A stretch of DNA of 16,104 nt, taken from assembly GCA_027579435.1 (NCBI GenBank), contig JANBPK010001394.1:1-16104 (forward strand), read 5' to 3'. This DNA comes from Candolleomyces eurysporus. Lineage: Eukaryota; Basidiomycota; Agaricomycetes; Agaricales; Psathyrellaceae. Below are positions 7,553 to 16,104 of this stretch, one piece after another. How positions within the stretch are numbered: position 1 is the stretch's first letter; the number at the start of each line of letters is the position of its first letter. A program made the position numbers and the translations under genes. The notes under the pieces were generated by a model, which did no database searches, had not been told where the DNA came from, and was given only the letters and a program-made list of their open reading frames with translations.

Positions 7553-9143
7553 TCCGACGCGCCCTCGTCGCGCGACGCCGCGAACTCCTCAGCGAGCTCT
7601 CTGTGCGCAAGGAAAAGGAGGAGAGCAGCAGGCGGGCGGAGATTACGAGGAAGGAGAAGGAGGCGGAGGCGATTAGGCAGAGGGATGAGCTGAAGAGGAA
7701 GGAGATGGAGAGGGCGAAGAAGGAGATTGAGAATATTAGGATTGATGAGGCGAAGAAGTATGCGCAGACTTTGGTGGATAAGGGGATTTTGAAGCCTACC
7801 GAGATTGATGTGAGTGTCTTCCTATCTCTCTCTCTGCTGTCGATGTAGCGATGACTAATATTTTCATGGTGACGACAGAAACTCGAAAACTACGACACTG
7901 AAGGCCTCATCACGATCCAAGTTGCCCAGCTCGAAAAGGAGAAGAGGGAGCTCAACGAGAAACTGCGCATCATCAGTAAACGGATTGACCACATCGAGCG
8001 GGCGTACCGCAAAGAAGAACGACCGCTCCTCGCACAAGACTACGAGGAGCAGCAGAAATCCGACAAGGAAAAGTTCCTCCTCACCCAAAAAGCGCACAAA
8101 GAAGCCGCGTACCAAGCGCATTTGGAGAACATTGAGACGAAGAAGCGGCTGGCGCGTCTCCTGCCGGACTATTTCAAGAGAAAGGATGCGTTGATGGAGA
8201 AGAAGGGCGCCGAGTATGAGAAGAGGGTGCAGAATGCGAAGAAGAAGGTGGAGGAGGAGAAGGAGAAGAGGAGGAAGGCGGTGTTCAAAGCGAGGGAGGA
8301 CGAGAGGGCGAGGAAGGAGAGGGAGGAGGATGAGAGGAGGAGGAGGGAGGAGGAGGCTGAGAGGCTCGAGAGAGGTATGNTTTGTTTGTTCGTTGTCTTT
8401 CACTCGTTCCTGCTTTCCCGCTTTCTACTGCTCGTATATTTTTCGATTAACTAACATATATCTCTACAGAACGAGAGGAAGAAGAAGAGAGGCTTCGTCA
8501 AGAAGAAGAGGACGAGCGCCGCAGAGAAGCAGAAGAGAAAGCCCAGGCAGAAGAGGCAGCCGCCGCTGCCCGCGCCGCACGCGAGAAGCAGCGCCAGGAC
8601 GACCTCGAGATGGTCCGGCTCCGCGAGAAACGTGCAGAGGAGGCTGAAGCCCGGCGCAAAGAGGAGAAGGAAAAGGCAGCTGCGGCTTCCCGACGACCGC
8701 TCTTTGGTTCCTCCGGAGGCGCCGCCAGCGGTGGTGCTCGCGACGGCCAGGACGTGTGGAGGCGCACGACACCCGGCAACTCTGTTCCTGGGACCCCGAG
8801 CCGCAGCAGCGCAGGTGCTACCGGCCCGCCTGAGAGGTCGGAGAGCCCCACGCCGGCTGCTGCTACGGGCAGGTACAGGCCTGGTGCGTTCGCTGCCGCG
8901 TCCGGGGGCAGAGGTGGAGCTGCTGGTGGTGGTGGTGGTGGATGGAGGCAGCGGGAGGCGGAAAAGGCTGCGAATGCTGGTGGTGGTGGTGGGAGTGGGA
9001 GCGGGACTAATACGCCGAGGCCTTCGTCTCCTGCGCCTGGGCCGCCTGCGAGGGAGGAGGCGAAGAAGGATGATGATGGGTTTACTACTGTTACGAAGCC
9101 TTCGCAGGGTGTCTGGAAGCCTAGGAGGGGGCGTGGGCTTTGA
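7549..9143 (+). CDS. TIF32: eIF3 subunit a (TIF32-like), lacking the N-terminal half
   Basis: Proposed join 7549-7809, 7879-8374, 8470-9143, about 476 codons. Introns are 69 and 95 nt, and the second has a CTAAC branch site and an undetermined base at 8380. The protein starts IRRALVARRRELLSELSVRK and continues with the long Glu/Arg/Lys-rich helical region of eIF3a. That region includes LENYDTEGLITIQVAQLEKE, IDHIERAYRKEERPLL and a strongly charged coiled coil. A Gly/Ala/Pro/Ser-rich stretch follows, and the end is DDDGFTTVTKPSQGVWKPRR then GRGL, the usual C-terminus of basidiomycete eIF3a. In the cell eIF3a scaffolds the eIF3 complex on the 40S subunit through an N-terminal PCI domain. That domain (roughly the first 500-600 residues) is absent: upstream of about 7549 the DNA is antisense LRR coding sequence. 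The first in-frame ATG is at 7705, and the frame is open leftwards only to 7498. No second half was found in the window. Either this is a broken copy or the join is an assembly error. Confidence 0.8.
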
Positions 9144-9722
9144 ATGCGGATTGTTTTGCTTTATCTTGTACTGTGAATAGGCTACCGAGCGTTTTTGTGT
9201 TGGTAGTTGAACGACTTTTATGCATTTCTCNTTTTTCGACTTTTTTCTCTCTTTTTCTGTTCTTTTGGGGCCTTGGAGCTTTTGATCTTGCCTGTCTTGG
9301 TGTCACCGCTTCTGGTCCACTGTTCCTTCGTTTGTTTGCTTTTCTTAGGGTCTCCGACTCGCTTCGCTCTTGGTACCATCGCTCCTGACGCCCCGTTTCT
9401 TCGTTCGTTCCTTGTTTGCTCTCGTTGCAATGTATCATCACTTGCATAGTACTTATGTAGCGTTAGTGCCTGAATTCATAGATGTGATATCTTTCGTTCA
9501 GCACCCGACGCGACGCGCCGCATCCCGCATTGTTTGCGCGTTGTTAGAGGAGGAGGTCGACCGCGCCGATCCCAAACTTTGCGCCAAAACCCGGTCGCTC
9601 CGGGCCCACGGTGGCCGCTGTTATTGAATGAGGGTCTCGGTCGCAGGTCGCCACCCACCCACACCACTCCATAAGCACCGTGTCGCCACAAGGCTCCAAC
9701 GTGGTTTTTGTGTCGACTGGTC
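9144..9722. other. 3' flank of eIF3a and promoter region of the next gene
   Basis: A T-rich stretch follows the eIF3a stop, with TTTTTCTCTCTTTTTCTG-type runs and an undetermined base at 9231. The right part is GC-richer and leads to the TATA box at 9723. No coding frame with family features was seen. Confidence 0.4.
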
Positions 9723-9730
9723 TATATAAG
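9723..9730 (+). promoter_or_regulatory. TATA box of the Cys-rich protein gene
   Basis: TATATAAG lies about 210 nt upstream of the proposed ATG at 9939. Transcription would start near 9755 in a CT-rich stretch. A 5' UTR intron ending at TTCTAG (9919-9924), with GCTAAC as branch site, would remove an upstream ATG at 9844 and shorten the leader. Its donor is not clear. Confidence 0.5.
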
Positions 9731-9938
9731 CTAGGCTCTCCAGGGCGTTCTGGAGCCTGCTCTTCTCCTCCACCACCCATCGACTATCGACCATCGACTA
9801 GAGGGATTGAGGATTGAGGAAAGTGTCGGAAGGATACTTACCGATGAGGTCGCCTTTGGGAACGAACACCAGTTCTTGCAAGTCCCGTTGTCCATCTTCT
9901 TTGCGATCGCTAACGATGTTCTAGCGAATTCAGCATCG

Positions 9939-10824
9939 ATGAATGCTCCTTCCATGAAGCCTCCTCCGCTCAAGAGGAGGCGATTGGCGTCTATGTCTGG
10001 CGGTTTTAACGCTCCTCTGCCGTTACCTTCAATACCGGATTCAGCTTTTGGACATACGACGAAAGGTTCCCAGGTCAAGGTGCCGACAGGATTGAATGCT
10101 CCCAGTGGCATTCCGAGCTGCATATCGTGCCATCGGTCCATATTCTCCGCTCCCATCTTCTGCGCACGGTGCGTTCCTCCGATCTCCTAACCCCCGTTCG
10201 CGCTGATACGATACTCGGTATATGGTATGGCTGCAGATGCTCTTCAGCGACCTGCGCCGTCTGTTCGCGGACCTGTACCGCATCGGCTGCCTCCCATCCG
10301 CCTACGCCCCATCTGAGCTTCTCGCCCTCACCGTCGCCTTCACCTTCTCTTTCGCCGATTCCGCAGGCTCCGATGCCGAGGCGATCTGTGTTGGCCGTCC
10401 GAACGGCCAATACCAATACCGCTAATGCGAGTAACGTTGGGTTTGGATCTGCGTCTGCGTCGAATTTTGCGGGTGCTCCGATGGCCTCTTCGTTGGACGG
10501 GGATCAGAATACGAGTCGCCACCATTTCCCTTCGATATCGTCTCAAGCTGGGGGACGGAGAAAGGCTTTCGGGGAGGAAGGGTATGAAGAGGAACTTGAT
10601 AGGGGGGCGAAGCGGACGACGGCGGACGAGGAGGAGGATGCTTTGGAGGTGTCGGGGTATGGACCTGGATGCGCGAGGGTCCTGTGTCGGAAGTGTTGTT
10701 TTGAGAATGTGGAGAGGTGTGTTTTCCTTGCTTTGTGTCCCGTGGGCGACGCTCTCGACTGATTCTTACGCATTTTGTTCTTTCTAGTAACACGACGACG
10801 TGTTATGATTGTTATGGGACTTGA
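9939..10824 (+). CDS. Cys-rich, probable zinc-binding protein of unknown function
   Basis: Proposed join 9939-10168, 10237-10716, 10788-10824, giving 248 aa. Introns are 68 and 71 nt, with GTGCGT and GTGTGT donors. The N-terminus has a basic patch LKRRRLAS near 11-18. Cysteines come in two distant sets. The first is CISC (61-64) and C75, C78, C83, C86, C90 in FCARCSSATCAVCSRTC. The second is C222, C227, C230, C231, C242, C245 in GCARVLCRKCCFENVE and TTTCYDCYGT. Between them lies a low-complexity segment of about 130 residues, including FSPSPSPSPSLSP and an acidic TADEEEDALE. The spacing suggests one zinc module split by a disordered insertion, as in a divergent RING or FYVE-like fold, but I do not recognise the family. 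The last exon adds only 12 codons yet supplies the final CxxC, which supports the splice model. The ATG at 9939 is the first in-frame one. Confidence 0.7.
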
Positions 10825-11234
10825 ATTTGCGTTCGACTCCTGCTAGGTCATGCTTTATATTATTTATCGTGCTACACAAGCTTTCTATTTTTTCATACGT
10901 GCAATGCCTATTCTTATTCTCGTCCCAACTAATGCTATCCGTACCTCAGGTCATGATCACGGTCTCTCGTCCCGAGTTTATTATTGATAGAGTCGTAGCA
11001 TCACATCACATTACAATAACGCGCCTCTAATCCATCCACCTTTCAAACCATCCGGAAACCTTTCCTTCGACCGAAACTCGAACCATACTTACAGCTAATG
11101 GCCGTACATCATCATCAGCGTTTGACCTCCCCCTCGTCACCATCACCATCCATCAACGCCGATCGATCGGCCTCATTGCTCCCCGAGGAGACAGACCTGT
11201 GCCACTTGGACTCTTTGAGTTGCCACAGGCATCC
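10825..11234. other. Intergenic region between the Cys-rich gene and the kinase relic
   Basis: This is about 400 nt and AT-rich just after 10825, consistent with a 3' UTR. Short frames near 11098-11234 have no family features. The weak end of the FunK1 relic may extend into 11153-11234. Confidence 0.35.
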
Positions 11235-12445
11235 TCAGAATCGAGCGGCATTGAACGCTTGCAACGGGAACGGGACGAGAGTCGGAGGAGGCGTCGACGT
11301 ATCTGCAGGTGCTTCAAAAGGAACGGTTCCCAAGAGATGCGGCAGCCATTGAATTTGCACTGCTGTTCCATCCCAGCAGGCCTCAAGCTGCGCTCTGGTT
11401 CTATAAGCTCGCGGTCGTAGTCGTCGGCAAGCAAGAGAGCTGCGGAAATTTGGGTGCGTGCGTCCTTGGGGTTGGTGTTGAGGTTGGCGTCAGTGTCGGG
11501 TTCTGCACTTCACGATTCACTTGTGTAGTGGAGAAGATGTAGATTACCTGGGACAACCTGGCTGAGAACTGGCAAAGACACCAATGACGGTTGGCAATGC
11601 GTCGATGGCCGTACATTCGTCGTCGAGATTTGGGGCATGCGTCCGCTGGGACACTACCAATGAGTTTCTTTCGATAGCTCGGGGTCGGGGAAGGCGTCGA
11701 GTGTTGCTTAAATTCATCCGGGACCGGCTCCGTGTGTCGGAGACATGTACTAGGCTATCCTCTGGTACCTTTGGTCTAGAGTAAACCAGATCCGTCAAAG
11801 GAGCACAAGCACCTTCCACGGCGTCCTTCGAGCACGATCCATGCGAACACCACTCCTCTTTGACGAGGAAAAGGTCTTTATACCTCCAATCTTCGAGCAG
11901 ACAATCGAGAGCTTCTATGCGTGCTCTGGCTGGTCAAGCGCTCCCAAGCAATGTCCGCTCCACTCCTGGAGATCGTTCTCGGAGTTGTACGCCAAACATC
12001 ATGGTTCACGATCTGCCTTAGGGTTTCTGGCAAACCGATAATTGCGTTTCGCGCGTAAACACAAAGGGAGCCACGATTCAGACAGCGGTGAGGCAGGGAC
12101 CATGAGTCGTCCTCCAATCTCTCAAGCATGTACTTATCTAGATCGAAGGCATGCTGAGCGTTCCGAGCCAAATGGAACGATAGGTCTCGACTGGGGCCGC
12201 GGGTAGCGCAAATGGCTGTACAGGCCTCCGGATCCACCAGGGTTCCGAGTTCCCTGTAGCCTGGCAGAAAGCAACAGAGCAGGCTTCGAGTACAGTCGAT
12301 GGAGAGCGCAAAAGAGGACTTTGTCCCCCATAGCTTCGCCGATGTAGATTAGGAAGACAGTCTCGAGAGTTTGAGACGTCTTTTCCATGATTTTTCTTGG
12401 TTTCATGGGTATCCAGTATTGAAGGTGGCCCGGCGCGGCGGTCAT
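11235..12445 (-). pseudogene. Degenerate FunK1-type protein kinase, inverted relative to the intact copy
   Basis: Blocks collinear with the intact kinase at 12648-15433 appear on the minus strand in changing frames. RYKDLFLVKEEW and SKDAVEGACAP (about 11890-11800) match KYKNLFLVVKQD and SKAVVDGAWAP. DDECTAIDALPTV (11627-11586) matches EDECTTIDDLPNV, with 58 residues between the blocks versus 56 in the intact gene. LADDYDREL (11432-11405) matches LADLEYAKK. The DNA around 11356-11331 aligns with the GTPCFMAHEIL codons. Upstream, a frame with RGSLCVYARN and NHDVW corresponds to the GRSTRVFRV and LKDAW region; it ends in TAA at 11878 and needs frame changes near 12267 and 11940. The catalytic HRD region reads VNRE and lies in a different frame from its neighbours. 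FunK1 kinases are a fungal-specific family expanded in mushrooms. The copy is almost certainly inactive as a kinase. Confidence 0.65.
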
Positions 12446-12647
12446 GGAAGAGGGACTCGATCCTGGTTTGACGTGCCGATGGCGTGTCCGCGGCGTGACA
12501 ATCATATGACCGTGTCGCGCCGCTAATTGCCGCGTCGGGGCGGGGGAGGGCGGCTTGGACCGCACCGCACCACATCCTCCACTCAAATTTTATTCTTCCT
12601 ATTCGTGTGCCCTCTAGATCANCCATAGACCGAATATCAGAACGACA
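12446..12647. promoter_or_regulatory. Divergent intergenic region of the FunK1 pair
   Basis: This is a GC-rich, CpG-rich 200 nt between the start of the minus-strand relic and the ATG of the intact kinase, with one undetermined base at 12622. It must hold the promoter of the intact gene. A TATTCTTCCTATT word near 12590 is the only AT-rich patch; no clear TATA box was found. Confidence 0.35.
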
Positions 12648-15433
12648 ATGCCCAAGAGTATGTTATTCACCAGCTTTTGCAGCGTGTGCCAACGAAATTG
12701 AATCTGAATCGTTGTGCCTTTCTAGAGTCTCAGAAATTCCCCCTGAATCCCTGCGAGGCGCACGAGCTTCAAGATGGAGAGTTGGCAACCTACATCGCGG
12801 ACGAGATGAACAGAGAAACTCTGTGCTGCGAGTTGGACGATTTTATAACCCACCACCTACCCCCTATTGTGATGCCAGGCGACAAGTATGAAACCTGCTC
12901 AAAAGCGGGCGTCCAGGCAGCCAGATCGCTATTCGGGAAATTCAAAGAGCGAAGCACGGAGTGCCCAAAGACCAGGCTGCTTCGCGTCCTGGTGGAAGTC
13001 TCCAAAGCTATCCATGCTGCCCGTGGTATCGGCGACGACGGACGAGGGCTATTGTTCCGGATGGCTCCCACGGAGGATTTCAATAAACTCGAGATCGAGG
13101 CTTGCTTGACGGAGAGTCGAGAGGATATCTACCTAACCGACGTCGTGGTACCGCTCTTCTTCCAGTGTAAACGGACTTACGGCTCAGTTCGCCAGGTGAG
13201 CCGTATTGCATCGTAGCTTGGGGTGCGGCTAACTGAGACTTCCAATAGAACCGTTTCCTTACTGCGTCTGCGGTGCGCTGTATTATGAAGGAAGATCTTC
13301 GCCGTAGATTCACTTTTGCGGTGCGTCCTTAGGATTCCAGTGGGCGACCAACTCACGAACGGTCCGATAGATTACAGCAGAGGAGAGCCGGATGACGCTC
13401 TGGTATTTTTCCAGGTCCCATTCCATGAAGTCACGATCGTTTGATTATGTGGAGGTACGACTTGACCTGACTCTCGTCTGGCTCATTGGAAGTTCTGATA
13501 CATTCCGTTCAGGATCCCAACAAACTGGTTTCTGTTACGATGTCCCTTATGTTCGCAAGCAACGAAGAGCTAGGTTTAGATCCACGCGTTACCCTCCTTT
13601 CAACACCTGCCACCAAACAATTCATTTACGAACTCCCTTCCGTCGGCGAATCACAATTTTTCCTGGCCACCCATTCAATCAGCCAGCGTGGCCCTTACAG
13701 TGGTATATATGGCCGTTCGACTCGCGTCTTCAGAGTGCAAGAGGTCGAGAAGGGTAGTTGGGAACCGAAGTCAGATACTAAACCGATGGTTCTCAAGGAC
13801 GCATGGGTCGGCCAGGCAGCTCGGCCCGAAAAGGAAATACAAGAGGAGCTCTTCAGAGACATCCAGACTTTCGCTGAGGATCCCGATTGGAGAAGGAGTA
13901 AATGCTTGGAATTTTTCCAGAAGAAAGAATTAGAGCCAACGATGGAATCGTTCGGGGCTTTCTTACCCGACGAGAAATACAAGAACCTTTTCCTTGTCGT
14001 CAAGCAGGATTTTGTAGGATCTTCCTCGAAGGCGGTCGTCGATGGGGCTTGGGCTCCGAAGGCCAGAATCTTCTGCAAACGGAGTGAGATATATCGAAAC
14101 CACCCCTACTCGACCTCGCAATTACACGCCATGACGCTAGGTGACCCCGATCGAGTAGACGCAAAGGAAGCAGGGAAGTCGGGCCTCAAAGCCTTTGCAC
14201 CCATGCGTCGATATTTCGTGCTATTTGAGGACGAATGCACAACAATTGACGACCTTCCGAACGTTGGTTCCGCCATTTCTGTCCTTGGCCAGTGCATGAC
14301 AGGTATTTTCTGTCTTTACTCCAGCTTATCACGCCCACGCCTCATTCATCCCTCTTAGCTCTTCTCTTGATGTTCTGTGCAGGCTGGGTTCACCGTGATA
14401 TCAGCCCCGGAAACATCATGGCTCTTGAGGACTCGGAAACTGGTCAATGGAGCGTCAAGCTTGCTGATTTAGAATATGCGAAGAAATTCCCTTACGATAA
14501 GGGGAAGAGGTCGGGAGAATCAGATCCCAAATTGGTGGGCGACGCACGATTTATATCATCCTTTTTCTGACTGACTTACCTCGATGTCAGGGAACTCCAT
14601 GCTTCATGGCGCATGAGATACTTGCGGAATGGTATCTCGGCTACGACCCAATGAAGGACGTCGACGTGAACTGGCGTGAACAGATAATCAACAGAACAAT
14701 CGACCTACGCGATCTGACGGATGAATTCGAGCCAGTGATACATAACTTCCAGCACGACGTAGAAGCTATTTTCTGGATTGTGCTTTGGATTTTTACGCTT
14801 CGAGTGGGCCACCAACCGTCTGCAAATTATGCTCGGCCAGCCTTCGAGCCCTCCATGACGCTCTCGTTCTACAGAAGGAGTATGTTCCTTGTCAACTCCA
14901 GCGAAGACCTACGCGAGTGTCTTCTAGCACCCCTGAAGCTGTTTGCCGGAACCATCTGCATCATTCGTGGTGTTCTGCGCTGGGAGGCCCATCGCCGAGG
15001 GCGAGACCGATTGTGGTACCAACCGGAGAGTTACTCGCAAATTCATGCAATTGTAGGACTTGCCTTTCGTACTCACTTCAAAGATTCCTCCACCGACTGG
15101 GCTACGATTCCGTTGCAAAACTCTTCGAAATCGCGACCTGCTCAGCTCCTCTCTGACAACGTACCAAAACCTATTTGGCCTTCCGTCATTGACGCAGGCT
15201 CTGACTCTGAGCCATCTTCAGGATTGGCGCAGCCTCCGGGTGGCTCGCAGCCTTTAAAGAGCCGCAAGCGTTCCGGAACGGCCGGTGGTGGCGAAGAGGA
15301 TTGTGGACGAGAGGCTAGGAGAAGGCGGCGAAAATCCTCAGATGAAAGTAGCAAACCCGGCTCGCCGAAGCCCGGTCTCAGAGAGAATTCGAAATATGGT
15401 CTTCGTCCTACTGTCAAGGCTCCTCGTAGATGA
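12648..15433 (+). CDS. FunK1-family protein kinase, intact
   Basis: Proposed join 12648-12657, 12726-13195, 13249-13320, 13371-13454, 13513-14302, 14383-14534, 14591-15433, giving 806 aa. Introns of 68, 53, 50, 58, 80 and 56 nt all have GT..AG borders. The family signature MTLWYFSRSHSMKSRSFDYV spans the fourth exon (about 192-211). A loose glycine-loop region GRSTRVFRV at 279-287 precedes VLKDAW, whose K307 is the likely ATP-binding lysine. DECTTIDDLP precedes the hinge-to-loop part, HRDISPGN lies at 479-486 (D481, N486 catalytic), and LADLE at 502-506 takes the place of DFG. GTPCFMAHEIL follows at 527, and HNFQHDVEAIFWIVLW at 577-592 is typical of the FunK1 C-lobe. The tail has basic clusters KSRKR (749-753) and RRRRRK (769-774), possible nuclear signals. 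The first exon is only 10 nt (MPK plus one base), so the start is less certain than the rest. Substrate and pathway are unknown. It is divergent from the degenerate copy at 12445-11235. Confidence 0.85.
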
Positions 15434-16104
15434 ACGAGATATTTTTCAGTTTGTTTTGCATAGAGTTTGTCATGAATAGGTCCAATAGTTACAGTTTCTC
15501 CTCTATCAAGCCATACTATTATAAATGATTCGCTATTACCGTTATCTGAATGGGGCTCATCGTATTCCAAATCTGGAAGGTCGACTTGTTAGGCCGACTA
15601 TGAGGACTTGCCAGTGCAGAATGATGTTGGCAAATTGACTCTTGATTCTAACCACCACCTTGAGTCTACAAATCCCGCACTCAATTTTCTGTCCTCTCGT
15701 CAGAGAGAATATGGAGTCTAACCCCTGGACCTGGAGGATAAAGGATTTCCAGGAACAATACCTCCATTTAACGTTCCTGCCGACGTTCGACTTGAAGTGC
15801 TGAAGAATGGCCCATTTCTCAGACGCCTTCGAGCAGCTGATCAGAAAGACAAGACACTACATCAGGAAACGTGCAAATTACTTTTCCTCTTTTAGAAGCT
15901 CTCTCAAGCGCCCTCAAGCTGAAAAAAAGCTGAAAAAAGCTGGCAAGCGAAAGGCTGATAAGTTTACGTCAGTTTTAGCAAAAAGCTAGGCCAAATTTGG
16001 CGGGGGCAGTGGCCGGAAAAGGCTTAAAAGTGACAAAAAGCTCAAATTTAAAGTTTAGGTTTACTGATGTATTGTCTTTAAATCTCTTCAAATTGTCTCG
16101 CAGG
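15434..16104. other. 3' flank of the kinase; no convincing gene
   Basis: AT-rich DNA to the right edge. A stop-to-stop plus frame at 15722-15895 encodes GFPGTIPPFNVPADVRLEVL, reads protein-like and may be an exon or relic, but it has no ATG and no recognised family. The right end holds AAAAAGCT words and a palindrome, listed separately. Confidence 0.4.
15924..16042. repeat. Four dispersed AAAAAGCT words with a 12-bp palindrome
   Basis: AAAAAGCT occurs at 15924-15931, 15934-15941, 15980-15987 and 16035-16042. The perfect palindrome GCCAAATTTGGC is at 15990-16001. This could be the edge of a transposable element or subterminal repeats, or simply AT-rich low complexity; the window ends before this can be decided. 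Confidence 0.45.

Noticed and set aside
7864..8403. Minus-strand leucine-rich 179-codon frame
   Set aside because: It is the antisense of the Glu/Lys-rich eIF3a coiled coil, which mimics Leu/Pro-rich protein.
8216..9180. Long plus-strand frames rich in Arg, Gly and Leu overlapping eIF3a
   Set aside because: They are shadow frames of the repetitive GAG/AAG/GCC-rich coding sequence and have no family features.
11309..11542. Plus-strand frame with FPRDAAAIEFALLFHPSRPQ that looks protein-like
   Set aside because: A stop lies just upstream and no exon partner was found. The opposite strand aligns with the FunK1 LADLE and GTPCFMAHE region, which explains the open frame better.
15722..15895. Possible exon of an unknown gene in the kinase 3' flank
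   Set aside because: It has no ATG, no clear splice partners and no recognised motif; 57 codons without a stop is not enough.
1..16104. CRISPR array, tRNA or rRNA genes
   Set aside because: No regularly spaced direct repeats, cloverleaf-like box A/B sequences or conserved rRNA segments were noticed; the gene content is eukaryotic nuclear.

Overview
The window looks like nuclear DNA of a filamentous basidiomycete, most likely an Agaricomycete. The reasons are short introns (about 50-95 nt) with GT..AG borders, a FunK1-family (fungal-specific) protein kinase, mushroom-type NACHT NTPase genes, and a fungal eIF3a fragment. Exon models below were made by eye from splice signals, frame continuity and comparison of paralogous copies inside the window. 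No database search was possible.

Layout. Positions 3-116 (+) are the last codons of a gene entering from the left. From about 320 to 7550 the minus strand carries a decayed tandem array. It holds two intact paralogous NACHT genes (2958-934 and 6390-4405), repeated with a period of about 3.43-3.47 kb. Each is followed downstream by a decayed tail of an F-box/LRR-like gene (about 320-650 and 3800-4120). A third, longer LRR-like open frame (7552-6917) has no NACHT partner. At about 7550 this LRR frame meets, head to head, a plus-strand eIF3a (TIF32-like) gene that lacks its whole N-terminal half. Both genes are 5'-truncated at the same point, which indicates a rearrangement breakpoint or an assembly misjoin.

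To the right, a small Cys-rich, probably zinc-binding protein is encoded at 9939-10824 (+) behind a clear TATA box. A pair of FunK1 kinases in divergent orientation follows. The plus-strand copy (12648-15433, seven exons, 806 aa) is intact with HRD, N and D catalytic residues. The minus-strand copy (about 12445-11235) is collinear with it but frameshifted, and its catalytic loop is degenerate. The last 670 nt hold no convincing gene, only an AT-rich stretch with four AAAAAGCT words and a 12-bp palindrome.

How the parts relate. NACHT NTPases, LRR proteins and FunK1 kinases are gene families that expand and turn over in mushroom genomes. Some fungal NACHT proteins act in self/non-self recognition. 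Here two NACHT copies stayed open over about 600 codons while adjacent LRR and kinase copies decayed, beside a housekeeping translation gene that is itself broken. A role of this locus in recognition is inference only.
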